Of a DNA stretch of 64,000 nucleotides, positions 1-10,268 are shown one piece after another. Under the pieces are notes generated by a model. The model ran no database searches and was not told the origin of the DNA. It saw only the letters and a list, made by a program, of their open reading frames with translations. A program made the position numbers and the translations under genes. The DNA is taken from the NCBI GenBank assembly GCA_001695595.3, contig MBPM02000206.1, positions 1 through 64,000 of the forward strand. The letters run 5' to 3'. Source of the stretch: Plasmopara viticola (taxonomy: Eukaryota; Oomycota; Peronosporomycetes; Peronosporales; Peronosporaceae). How positions within the stretch are numbered: the first letter of the stretch is position 1; every line of letters starts with the position of its first letter.

Positions 1-41
1 AGCTGCGGTTTCATTCATTTTTCCAATCTTGAAGTGTTGTG

Positions 42-109
42 TTTCATATTATTAGGTGAAAAACTACTATTCACATTTCATATTATTAGGTGAAAAACTA
101 CTATTCACA
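42..109. repeat. Two-copy 34-bp tandem repeat
   Basis: Two identical 34-bp units lie head to tail (42-75 and 76-109), each starting TTTCATATTATTAGG and ending CTATTCACA. The surrounding sequence to position 369 is AT-rich and I see no gene in it. The short open frame that runs through the repeat has no recognisable similarity. The exact identity of the copies suggests a recent duplication or replication slippage. Confidence 0.9.
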
Positions 110-369
110 TTAATATTAATCCTACAACCAATCGCAGTAAAACGTGTGGAGTTTAATGCGCAGCACGTTGGTGCATGCTACGGGTTACTTGATCCAATGC
201 ATTCACGAGATTCTAGACACAACGACGAGCTACTTTGTGGTAGCTTGTGGTCGGGCCTGGAAAAAGCTCTGTGAAAGCGCTAACCCCATGAAGAGTAGCA
301 AGGCGTTTCACTAGCCTCCACTCGAATTCAGAGGGTCCCACGTACTTATTTCTACGTATTGCTGCCTCA

Positions 370-1961
370 TTACGTATCGTGGGGAGCTATGTACGATTGC
401 AGCGCCTGTGACAGATCCTTAATGAGATCTTTAGCATCCTCGACACCAATGGACAGACGCACTAGATCTTCTGGAAAGGCACGCGCTTTGCGCACTTCCT
501 CGGGAATACTAGCGTGCGACATGGCACCAGGCAACGAGATGAGAGAGTTGACACTGCCAAAGCTGACCGTGATCTTAAAAAGCTTAGTCACGGTCAGTAA
601 ATGCTGTGAAAAAGCAAGCGAGCCGGTGCGAAAACACACGACCGAGCCAGAACCGAGAGCTTGAGAGTCATGAATCTTCCGATCCGGCGAGTTCTCGGTA
701 GTAGACTCGTGTAGTGAACTACCTTGATCAAAGGGTGGTCGTTTAAGAAATTTGCAACCTTGATGGCATTCTTTTGAGCTGCCAATACGCGCAGACTCAA
801 AGTCTTGACACCCCGCAGTAGTAGCCAGCAGTCAAACGGCGCTAGTCCCGTGCCCTCGGCGTTCTGATAAAAGTAAATGTCACGACAAAGTTCGGGGTCT
901 TTGGCAACAACAATGCCAGACATGGTGTCACTGTGTCCACAAATAAACTTTGTGGCAGAGTGCACGACAATATCCGCGCCAAGTTTTAGTGGATTCTGCA
1001 AAATGGGACTCATCATCGTATTGTCGACCGAAAGTAATGCGCCGACTGAATGCGCAGCGTCAGCAAGACGCTTAATGTCGCAGATGCGCTGCATAGGGTT
1101 CGTGGGGGACTCCATCATGACCAATTTCGTCTGGGTACTAAGTGCCGCCACCAAGTTTTTTGGACCATTCTCGCCTGAAAGGTCGACGTACTTGACGTTG
1201 ATTCCCTTCTTTGTAGCAACCTTGCTCAGTAGGCGGTAGGTACCGCCGTACGAGTCATCGGAGAGCACAATCTCGTCTCCTGCATGAGCCAAAAAAGAGA
1301 CTGCGGACAAAGCAGCCATGCCACTGGCAAAGGCAAACGCACGGTGTCCATCCTCAAGCTCCGCCATCTGACGCTCTAACGCTGCACGCGTGGGGTTGCC
1401 AGAGCGTGTGTAGTCGTAGGCGCCAAAAGTGGTCCCAGAGGGTTGGACAAAGGTAGACGTTTGGTAAATGGGCATGGTAGCGGACCCGTGAGGATCATCC
1501 TTGCAGGCTTCAAAGCTAACGATGCGCGTGCTCATATTATACTCATCGTCATCCCCTCCCTCTAGTGTATTGCGGTTGACTTCATCGATCTCCAACGCTT
1601 CGTTCCCATCCAAATTGCCACGTGCACGCTTAGGCGTCGTCTCTAACTCAAAGCGAGGCACGAAAATTTTCTCAGGCTCCGCTTGACCGGTGCCAGATAC
1701 CAGCTGCGTCACATAGCTGCGCTCTAGCATAAACTCGAGGCGAGACGCCAGCGATGGCACAATGGTATCTTCCGACGGCGGCGCGTCTTGTTGATTCGTG
1801 GAGGCTACAGGCGAAGCAGCTCGAGGAGAGCCCGTCGCCTCACGCTCGGATCGCAGCGTACGCTCAGCTTCGAAGAACTGACGCGTACGGAGGTAGTCGC
1901 AGACAAGGTCAAAGACTTCCGACTCCCCTAAATTCTGCTGCAGCGCCGCCGAGGAAGCCAT
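370..1961 (-). CDS. Cystathionine beta-lyase-like PLP enzyme with LisH-like N-terminal extension; one frame break
   Basis: PLP-dependent Cys/Met-metabolism family enzyme, closest in appearance to plant cystathionine beta-lyase, which converts cystathionine to homocysteine, pyruvate and ammonia in methionine synthesis. The catalytic part starts near Met143 (MSTRIVSFEA). It shows YDYTRSGNPTR, the SATKF motif with the PLP lysine at about residue 338, and GLAPFDCWLLLRG, which is typical of CBL. The first 140 residues are extra: residues 12-40 resemble a LisH dimerisation motif (VCDYLRTRQFFEAERTL), followed by a low-complexity linker. The frame breaks near 690-705, just after VVHYTSL. The conserved C-terminus (GSGSVVCFRTGS, then SFGSVNSLIS and MSHASIP) continues in another frame to 370. 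No intron of suitable length and phase fits, so I read a one-base deletion or an assembly error. Identity as CBL rather than a gamma-synthase is likely but not proven. Confidence 0.88.
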
Positions 1962-3168
1962 TGGAGACGATGGAGTAGTCGGTACCCTTGAGCGCTAATT
2001 CTTGAATGACGAAACTAAGGACTGACTCGTCCTTATTTGAAGTGATATATATATATTTACACATCAAATGAACTTCGTGTCCAGTAATACAGAGAACAGA
2101 TTTCTCCCAATAACGTAATGACTTGTTAGTGTGAATTTAAGCCAACCAGAGAGCAAAATGTTTTGATAAATTTCGGGATCACAAACACATTAAAAAAGTC
2201 ATATTAACGATTGTATGCCCTGGCAATCTATTCTTTAGCATGACTAAATGGCCGTGCATTAATTTAATTGGTGCCCTAGTTGGTCTAGCTTATCTGTTAG
2301 AGTCATCGATTACTTCTGTGTGTTAATACGATGGTGGCTGTGGTGGCGAGACTGCTTGCACATCCAACATGATGTTGCATTGCTTTTATAGCTACTGCTA
2401 TATTGCTATGTGTTGCGGCTCTCATTCACGCCGCTATATTTAATTAGTTATCGTTGAAGATCAACTTGGTAGGCACGGGTGCAAAGTTCTTACGCGTTAG
2501 TTGTCACCCTTTTAAAATATGTAGCTGACAAGAAAATAAAAAAAACGTATGATTGCGCATATTGTACAGCGTATTAGGTAGTTTCATACAATTAAAACTG
2601 ATCTTGTGCATTTGGTTAAGCCAGTCGCGCATCTAAGTTTAGTAGTGCACGCAATAGAAGCATTAAGACAAAATTTTATATATGTTCTTGCTCGGCAAAC
2701 AAAAGTCGGGTCATCGTTATCAAAAGATGTACGTGCATTGCCATTGTCTCGTACATAATCACCAGACGCAAGTTAATCTGACCATGGTGTTTGAATTGCT
2801 CAATTTCGTATTTGTAATGGGATCACACAAGGCTTTGCACAATAGAATGGTGCAATAAAATCCAAAGTACGACCATTCACTTTCTACGGTCTTTTAGGGG
2901 TCGACGTGTGTAATAGACAACAGCTTAGAAAATGTAATTTACCACTATTGTCTTCTAACGCGAAAAGTTGGTTGGTCATAATGAGGCAGCGCACAATGCT
3001 GTCGGCCAGCTTATCGGCGATCTCAGGCGGCGTCTATTACTTGGGATGTGCCAGTAACAAAAGCTCGCATACAAAGACTGTGCCTTCAAGAAAGACTGCC
3101 TGCAAATGATGCTATTGCAAGCAAGCTCTTACTGCCGTTAAACTACGTATGTGCCGTGGGCAGCAAGC
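1962..3168. other. Intergenic, no gene seen
   Basis: AT-rich sequence upstream of the cystathionine beta-lyase gene. An alternating AT tract (GATATATATATATTT) at about 2045-2057 lies some 85 bp upstream of that gene's start codon and could act as a TATA-like element, but oomycete promoters rarely use TATA boxes. No reading frame here has recognisable features. Confidence 0.5.
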
Positions 3169-5064
3169 CTAGACAGGTTTGCGCGGCAGAGAGCCCTCGG
3201 AAAGGATAAGCTCGAAAAGAACCTTCTTAAGATTACGTGCGCTAATTGTTCCTTTTACCCGGTAAGCCACAGACCCCTCCACCTTCTGGCGATAAATAAA
3301 TCGATAAATTTTACGTGACCCTTTAGAGCTTTGAAGAATCCTCACGTATGAAAACAACCTCATTTCGTTCCATAAGATTTTTTTGTCGGACTCGTCAGCC
3401 ATGCAAAAAACTACCGAAAATGGAACGAGAAGCCCAAGGTTATCGGAAGCAAAGACCCGATCTGGGACACCGTTGTATACAAGGTCAGGACCAAGAAGAA
3501 AAATAAAATTAGGCGGGCCAGCAGGATACGCTCGGTTACTGCCACTAATACGCCTTGATCGGAATACGTGTTTTGGAATTAAGGAACGTATCAACCTGAA
3601 CCCACCACCTTGAATTAAGTGCGATACGTAATTATAAGTAGTTTGCGATTTGCTTGATAAACGAGACGTATCTCTTTAATGCATCGGCCTCGGCATAATG
3701 CCAAGCCAGACGCTGTGGGCATAAGCTTTGCGCGCGAATACAAACATTATTCTACCATGACTCAACGTGCGGTAATGAGACCGCGGCTAGCATATGAGAC
3801 GCTCGATGCTTTTCTAAGCAGACATGCCCGATTACAGCAGCTTCCATGGGCTCTTTAAGGCGGGATAAGCGTTTCTCTTCACTAAAAGCTATCGGCGCCC
3901 GAAAAGTGTCTCTGTTTCTTCTACGCCTTCTAAATCTAAAAACCCTTTGCGATCAAAATACACTAGAAAAGGCCGCTTTTGCCTCAATTTCGCACTTTCT
4001 CTAAGGAGTATCCACTTCTACGCAGCCAAGAATACGCGCTTCGGATTGCTATCAGAATTGTCCCTGGCGGCTAAGTTGCCGCTTCTTCGGATAAATCCAC
4101 GAAGTACGACCCTTGGGAAGATATTTGCCTCAATTGACCATGTAATTCAAAAGCGATTGACTGTCGCGCGTCTCAGTTGAAGCTCTTTGCACAGCTCAGA
4201 AAAGTCATTTGCGATCGAGGTGATTAACGTTTTTGTTTGGGCGCTTCGTGCGGCTTCTACCAGATTTTCCTTAAAGGCTTTGGGCAAGACGAAGGTATAC
4301 TTCGTCGACCCTTTTTGGACACGCATTCTACTTTACTGAATTCAAAACAGCGGGTGTTGGCTTGCTCGCCAACTCATTTTTTTTCCTCTGAATCTGGTTC
4401 TAGTAAAATAGAAAGATATATACCTATCCACGGTATCTTGAAGGAGCAAGCTTGTCCGTCGTGTATTTTTTTTAAAGTGGCTTTAATCGCTTCACCCAGA
4501 GTTTTGGCATACAGTCGAACATTTAGTGCGAATGTGTCTACTCTTAGGCCGCTTACGAACACATTAGCTTGGCAAATGAAGCATCAGGTATATGAACCAT
4601 AAAGTCCAAATGTGTTTCTGAAAATCGTGCCTTCCTAGTCTGCAGGCCAAAAAGCGTAGGCAATGCCGAAAGCTAAAGCTCGTCGAAAAAAACATTGCTT
4701 TCGGTTGTATTTCCATGAGTTCATAGGACAGAAGTTTTCGTCGAAGTGGCATCAAAGGGGCCTTTTCCCATTCTTTCGGCCTTTTACGTAAAAAAGGATG
4801 AGCACTATCGTGTTCTTGATCGTGCGTGTTTCGGCCTGCCTTTGTGGCCATCTCAACTCTTCTGGCTTGCCTTTTTCTTAAGGTCACCGACTTGTTTGAC
4901 ACGTCACCGACTTGTTTGACCCTACCACTGGAGTTGTGTCGCCTTAAAATTGAGCGAAAACTTTGCTCGTATAGCGTTCCAGCCGTTTGGCAGCAGAGAG
5001 GGTTACAAACGCTGCACCTTATGGACCCCAAAATTATAACTCTATTTTTCAATAAGTTCTCCAT
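3169..5064 (-). pseudogene. Eroded, unrecognised minus-strand reading frames
   Basis: A series of partly open minus-strand frames: 3169-3594 (141 codons), stretches at about 3900-4360, and 4564-5064 (166 codons). Several patches look protein-like in composition (for example SEGSLPR near 3185 and KAFKENLVEAARSAQ near 4260), but they switch frame and are cut by stops. I do not recognise a family. They may be one decayed gene or element, or several. A near-perfect 18-bp direct repeat (GTCACCGACTTGTTTGAC at 4883 and 4903) sits inside. The open frames could also be chance, so the call is weak. Confidence 0.25.
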
Positions 5065-6632
5065 AAAATTTACTGTGTTTCGCCTTATTCATAAATTGTA
5101 AGCAAAACAAGAGGAAGTGCCTCCGAGCCGGCTGTAACTGTTTAAAAGACTAGACTAGGAACCGCGGATGTCTATAGCATTGACCCTTGTCTTCCTGAGA
5201 GCAAAGCAAAGGCACGTGCAGCTTTTAAAGCCAATAATTACTGGACTCACTTGGCAGCTTAAAAGGGCGAAAGCTCGATGCTGGCAATGCAAATCGTACC
5301 TTTCACGCGAAATATCTCAAGAACGATAATAGTGCTGGGCTATATAGGAAAAAAAGTTACCAATTCTGTGTCGCGACAATAATAGCGAAGTTGATGTGCG
5401 AGCAGAGCGGTACTGTGTTTTTGGCTGAATACATGACGTTGCTTACCACCGTATACAAGATGGTTTGCATTTTCATGACATCTTCCGTAGCGATCGCACA
5501 TCCGAACTTAAAGATGGGAAGCGCGGACTGATCAAAACTCTGATCTCCACGATCAATAGCATCTATGTCGTCGGGACGATTTTGCTAAAGTGATATATGA
5601 TAAGCGGACCAATGGAAGGACGGCAACAATGGAAGAGCTGCTTAAGAAATTGGAGTGCGGCATGACATATGCGCGGTCATCACTTTGATTGTGACTAAGA
5701 TTATCCGCTGAAAAGCTTATTCATCACACTTTGTGCAGATGCGCACAAGAGCTAAAGTGAATGGCTCCAATAGTCATTCAAGTCAGGTTAAAATTGTTAT
5801 GAAGTGGAGTTTTGGTCAGGCCAAAACATAAGTAGCGCCTTTCTCGAAGTTTGACTTTCCGTTTAAATAAGTCTTAAAGGCTAAGCACAATCGACAATTA
5901 TACCGATTGGCATGCTGACACTTAAAAAAAAACATAGACTCTCCCTAAGTTGCATAGCCGAAATAACCCTAGGAAAAAAAGTAACCAAAAGGAGATATAA
6001 GTTTGCATTTATAACCAAAAGTTACTGAGACGTTGTCAAGATGTAGCTTATAGTCACCGTAAAATGACCCGGCCTACTGCTAACCTTCTTTGCTTCACCG
6101 TAATGACCGAATTGACTATGCCAAAAGGAACGTAAGAGTTATGGCTAAGAGCCAAAAGAACTGCGGTATTTTATATATTTTTTACTGGCTTACTTGAGCG
6201 TAAAAATCACCAATTTTTTCTCACCGCCCAAGACTGAAACATTATGCTGTCGAATCTATCTGGTGCCACTGCACAATCAGATTACGCAACATGTAGACAT
6301 ACTAGGGACCACATGCTAAACTGTTGCGTCCTTTGTCAGCCTAGATCGATGCTTATCGACTTCGTGCCGCAGCCACCTGAGCTGGAAACATAAAGATCAA
6401 TGTGATGTTCTTTATAGGTGCCCGGCACCACATACAAGATTAGGACTGAGCGTCACGAATGATATAGTGTCGGTTTCAATCATTTTATTGTGTCATGGAC
6501 ATGTATAGTTACTAACTGCTTTCATCTGCACCATCGCAGTAGCCTTTTTATTATTAAAGTGAACTATAGCCCAACAATCTTCCGGTTAACCCTTCAATAT
6601 ACAATAACTCCATCAAACTTACGATTAGTAAA
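5065..6632. other. Intergenic, no gene seen
   Basis: AT-rich sequence without an open frame of note. The last 150 bases form the upstream region of the double-tetraspanin gene. I see no RNA gene or strong repeat. Confidence 0.5.
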
Positions 6633-8059
6633 ATGCCAATCGACCGCGTAAAAAGTAGTCGGCCAATCATGCGTCCGTCCCGCAAGTTTCTACGGCTCTT
6701 GACCCTTTTGAGTTTCTTATGCGGTGGTTTGCTGCTTGGACTTGCGCTGCATCTCGTGACCATGATCGACTTTAACGCTAGTGCTGCAGCACTTGGACTC
6801 TTGGGCTTTAGTGTCGTCTTGCTCTCAGCATTGGGTTTTGTGGGTGCAAAACGGGAAAAGAGTCGTTTGCTCCTGCTCTTTTTCTTTGTGAATTTCCTAC
6901 TAGTCACTGGGCTCTTTGTGGCCTGCTACGCAGCGTTTTTTTTTCAAGATGCGCTCAACTCTTGGGTGAAACATCACTGGACGGCGCGTGTATTGGCAGG
7001 ACTGCGAGAACAGGCGTGCTGTGCTACGTACAGTGGTACAATAGACTATTTGTACGACCGAATGATGGCTATTGGTGTCATTGGAACGATCTGTACGCTG
7101 GCGGTTCTTTTGTCTATGTATTGCGTTGTACGCATCGTCACTGTGCCCATTATTATGCGCAGTATGTTGTCCGTCATGAACATTGCTTTGACGCTACTTG
7201 GTACCGTGCTCTTTATCGTCGGGCTTTCAGTCAAAGTGCACGACGAAATGACGTCCGGACAGAAATGGATTGGTACGATGGGTGATGGTGGTATTCTAAA
7301 GTACAGGTTCTTATTGTAATATTGTGATGCAGCCATCATATTTATTGTGGTCGGGACACTTATGGTCGCAATTTCGGTTTTGGGCATTATTGGATCGAAT
7401 TCCAAGAGTCGGTCGTTGCTTCTTATTGTACGTACACTGTTAAAAGCATGATTGTATCTTTTCTGACCAATACTATTGGCGTGACCAGTATATTATTGGT
7501 CTCGGTAGCTGTCTTATTGCGCTTCTCGTTTGTGCTGTAAGCGCCTTCTCGTTCTCCGATCACCTTGCGTCTGCATACAATTCGCACACGAGCTCAAATT
7601 TGGCGTGTGATATCAATCTTACCGGCTGTACGAACTGCACGGACGTGGACTCCGAAAAAAACTTGTGCAATGGTGTCATGCAAACAAGCGACGGCTACTG
7701 GACATCATGTACTTCTATAACTAGCAACGGGTCTTCGAGCTTAATCGGCGACTGTATCCCAGGCATGACAGTACTTAACGACAAGAATGACCAGACTAAT
7801 GAACAGATTGACGTACGTGACGTCTTTACAATTTTTGACAAATTCTCGAAATTTATTGTGTACAATAATTGTTTTTAAGATTGCCCAATGTGGAAAGTGT
7901 CCTGAATGGTCAGCAGCCGACGTCCAAGCGTATCTTCGAAGTACGCTCCATCTTCTCGGCCTCTTGGCTATCGTCGTGTGTCTCTTTATGATTGTCGGAT
8001 TTGCAAGCGCTTTAATATTACGACGAAGTCTCGTAGGCTACCAGACCGACTCAATATAA
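6633..8059 (+). CDS. Eight-pass membrane protein: two tetraspanin-like units in tandem, four exons
   Basis: Proposed model: join(6633..7272, 7333..7427, 7489..7812, 7880..8059). Introns: 7273-7332 (60 nt, GTACGA donor), 7428-7488 (61 nt, GTACGT, CTGAC branch point, CCAG acceptor) and 7813-7879 (67 nt, GTACGT, TTGAC, TTTAAG). They remove an in-frame TAA at 7317 and two apparent frame breaks. The protein has about eight hydrophobic segments that fall into two 4-TM units. Unit 1: three TMs, a loop with a CC pair (EQACCATYSG), then TM4. Unit 2: TM5-TM7, a larger cysteine-rich loop (residues coded at 7600-7910, including CTNC and CGKC), then TM8. This is tetraspanin topology repeated twice. Tetraspanins organise membrane microdomains; no specific partner can be inferred. 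The first intron is the least certain because its branch point is weak. Confidence 0.72.
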
Positions 8060-8139
8060 TTGCCGCAAGCTTCCATAATTTTTTAAACACAAAAACCAAT
8101 TCAATATTAATTGTCGCAAGCTCAACGTAGCAATCCAAT

Positions 8140-10035
8140 CTACTTTTCAAGCTGGACTTTAAATTGTTGGATCCTCTCATCCGCGTCATCCCGAGCAGCA
8201 AATGCAACTTGAGCCGCGTATCGTGCTGCTTCTTCGCTGTCTCGTGCGAGTTGCACCGACTGCTCGAGCGTCTGGAAATCTTCGCGCAAACTCGTCACAT
8301 CGGCTTGCAGACTTTCATTCTGAATCGTCAACTCCTTCACTTGCCCTTTCAACTCCTCCAGCTCCTTCAATTCTCTCTCTTCGTGAGACGTCACCTCTTC
8401 TTGTCTCAACACTTCTAACTTTGCAACAGTCGCTTCAGCCAACGCCAACCTCTGCATCAGAGCTTCATTTTCAGTCACAAGACGTTCATTCTCTTGCTTA
8501 AGCTCCAGCGACGCCGTTGAAGCTTCCACGATCGAAGCAGCAGCCTCAACCTCTTCTTCCCCTGAAGCCTGATCCTCCAAAGCATCCGCCTGTTCATCAG
8601 ATGCAACTTCCTCATCCACCTCCCCATTTCCTTCCTCGCCCTTACCCACCGCCTCCTTTTCGTCCACGTCCGACGTATTCAGCCCTTCTTCACTCTCACC
8701 ACCACCAGCAACTTCATCATTCTCGCTACTAGACTCCGATTTGCCCGCATCAGCTTTGACGTCCTCGGCTTCTACCGCCACGAAATCGTCCTCCTCTTCC
8801 GAAGCTTCAGCTTTAAACGAAGCAGACTCGACTTTTTCCGGAACCGCACTCGGCTTCGAGCCCAACTCGTGCTCCGTTTCCTCGTCGGTATCATCACCAA
8901 CTTCGTGATCCTCATTACAATCGAGCTCTTCCTGATTGTTTTCAAGCTCCGAATGATCGTCCAGCGTGGCTTCCACACTCTGATTATCCTGCAAAGGAGC
9001 GCTCGATGCAGGAGTAGCAGGTGTTGTCGGTACACTACTTAAAAATGCCGACAGCTTCGATAACGACTTTGAAGCCGTTCGTGCCGGCGTTGGAATGACC
9101 GACGAAAGACTCACGCAATCCGGAGATGACGCTGGAGGCGAAGTCGGTGGCGTATTGCTCCTTTCCATGTCGGGAGCTGTTGGACTCGACTGTGGAGCCG
9201 AAGCATTGGACGATGACACGCTTCGTGAGAATGCCGAGAGTTTACTGGACCACGACCGAGAACGCGAGTCCGAACCGTCGTCTTTGCCGGAAGAACAGAC
9301 CGACGACGGATTGCTGACGAGACTGCTACGAGGTGTACCAGATGCAGTGCCAGCACTCTTGAAAATCGATGAAATCCGCAGCCGTGACTTGGAAGTAGCA
9401 TCTTCGTCCGGCACGGGCTCTTCCAACTCGCGCGGGGACGAGTGGCTACTGACACTGGACGTAAGAGACACGCGCGTACTTGGTGCTTTCGTAGGTTTTG
9501 TTGCCACGACAGGAGCAGACGGGAATTTCGTAAGAAAGGAACTGAGACGGTTGGCAGTGTTCGCACTGGAGCTGGTCGTACTGGACACACTGGTCGTACT
9601 GGACGCACGATTCGTATCACTCTCAAAATAGTACTGCGACAGAGTGTTGGTCGCTTTGTACCCCGGCCGTGTCTTGTGGCGCAATGCTACAATCGTTTCA
9701 CACACGGCAAGTTCATTCACTTCGTCCAATAATTGGACGGTCGTAAACACTTGATGTTCCTCGAGGTGCGCCCGCGCACGACACCATTTGATGAAAAACT
9801 GGACACGTTCCAGCGCATGAAACTTGCCGAGTTGACGCATCGAGCGCTGCAGCTTTTTGGGCATTTCATTCTCTTCCCCGTCCAGCACGGCGTTTGTCAG
9901 GAGACACAAGGCCCGGCCATCGGTCAGGAACTCGCACAGCGACTTCGTATCGACCAGCGGCGGGTTGAGCTCCTTCACGTCTCCGTGTGTCTCTAACTCG
10001 TCGCGGATCCACTGAATGCATGCCAAGGACGCCAT
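8140..10035 (-). CDS. Calponin-homology-domain protein with long disordered/coiled-coil tail
   Basis: About 631 residues when started at MASLACIQWIRDEL (ATG at 10035). The 29 codons upstream of that ATG also stay open but lie toward the shared RPB2 promoter and look non-conserved. Residues 1-115 resemble a single calponin-homology domain (FLTDGRALCLLTNAV, then FIKWCRARAHLEEHQVF and LLDEVNEL), which typically binds actin or related cytoskeletal partners. The middle is Ser/Thr/Pro-rich and low complexity, then strongly acidic (runs of Glu and Asp). The last 130 residues are a predicted coiled coil (heptad-like Leu/Glu/Lys pattern). The likely role is a cytoskeletal linker, inferred from domain order only. 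It is transcribed divergently from RPB2. Confidence 0.8.
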   Translation of the reverse strand: MASLACIQWIRDELETHGDVKELNPPLVDTKSLCEFLTDGRALCLLTNAVLDGEENEMPKKLQRSMRQLGKFHALERVQFFIKWCRARAHLEEHQVFTTVQLLDEVNELAVCETIVALRHKTRPGYKATNTLSQYYFESDTNRASSTTSVSSTTSSSANTANRLSSFLTKFPSAPVVATKPTKAPSTRVSLTSSVSSHSSPRELEEPVPDEDATSKSRLRISSIFKSAGTASGTPRSSLVSNPSSVCSSGKDDGSDSRSRSWSSKLSAFSRSVSSSNASAPQSSPTAPDMERSNTPPTSPPASSPDCVSLSSVIPTPARTASKSLSKLSAFLSSVPTTPATPASSAPLQDNQSVEATLDDHSELENNQEELDCNEDHEVGDDTDEETEHELGSKPSAVPEKVESASFKAEASEEEDDFVAVEAEDVKADAGKSESSSENDEVAGGGESEEGLNTSDVDEKEAVGKGEEGNGEVDEEVASDEQADALEDQASGEEEVEAAASIVEASTASLELKQENERLVTENEALMQRLALAEATVAKLEVLRQEEVTSHEERELKELEELKGQVKELTIQNESLQADVTSLREDFQTLEQSVQLARDSEEAARYAAQVAFAARDDADERIQQFKVQLEK

Positions 10036-10268
10036 GTTTCTAATCGTGTCACGTCGTCGAAAGCTTGAGAATGAACGTTCGTTGTGCGTACAGTGCGCTC
10101 GCTGTTCTACGCTCCCCCTCAAATGTGTTTATGGTTCGACAGAAAAATTCGTCGCGGTCAATTTTTAAAAATCTCGTCGACCAAAAAAACCCAACCCTTT
10201 TTTTCTATTTCGATTGCTCCCCCCCATTTGGCGATTGTACCAATCAGTCCCAAGTCTCTTTGGCTACC
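10036..10268. promoter_or_regulatory. Compact divergent promoter between CH-domain gene and RPB2
   Basis: Only 233 bp separate the two start codons, so one bidirectional promoter probably serves both genes. The segment has T-rich and C-rich tracts before the RPB2 ATG (CCCCCCCATTTGGCG near 10218-10233), where an oomycete initiator-type element could lie, but I cannot define the transcription start. The open frame that runs through this segment into RPB2 is probably 5' untranslated sequence. Confidence 0.55.

Noticed and set aside
697..760. 63-nt intron explaining the lyase frame break
   Set aside because: Its length is a multiple of three, so it does not change the frame, and it would remove conserved residues.
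7273..7879. In-frame stop at 7317 and two frame changes suggesting a dead tetraspanin gene
   Set aside because: Three introns of 60, 61 and 67 nt, with GTACGT-like donors and correct phase, remove all of them.
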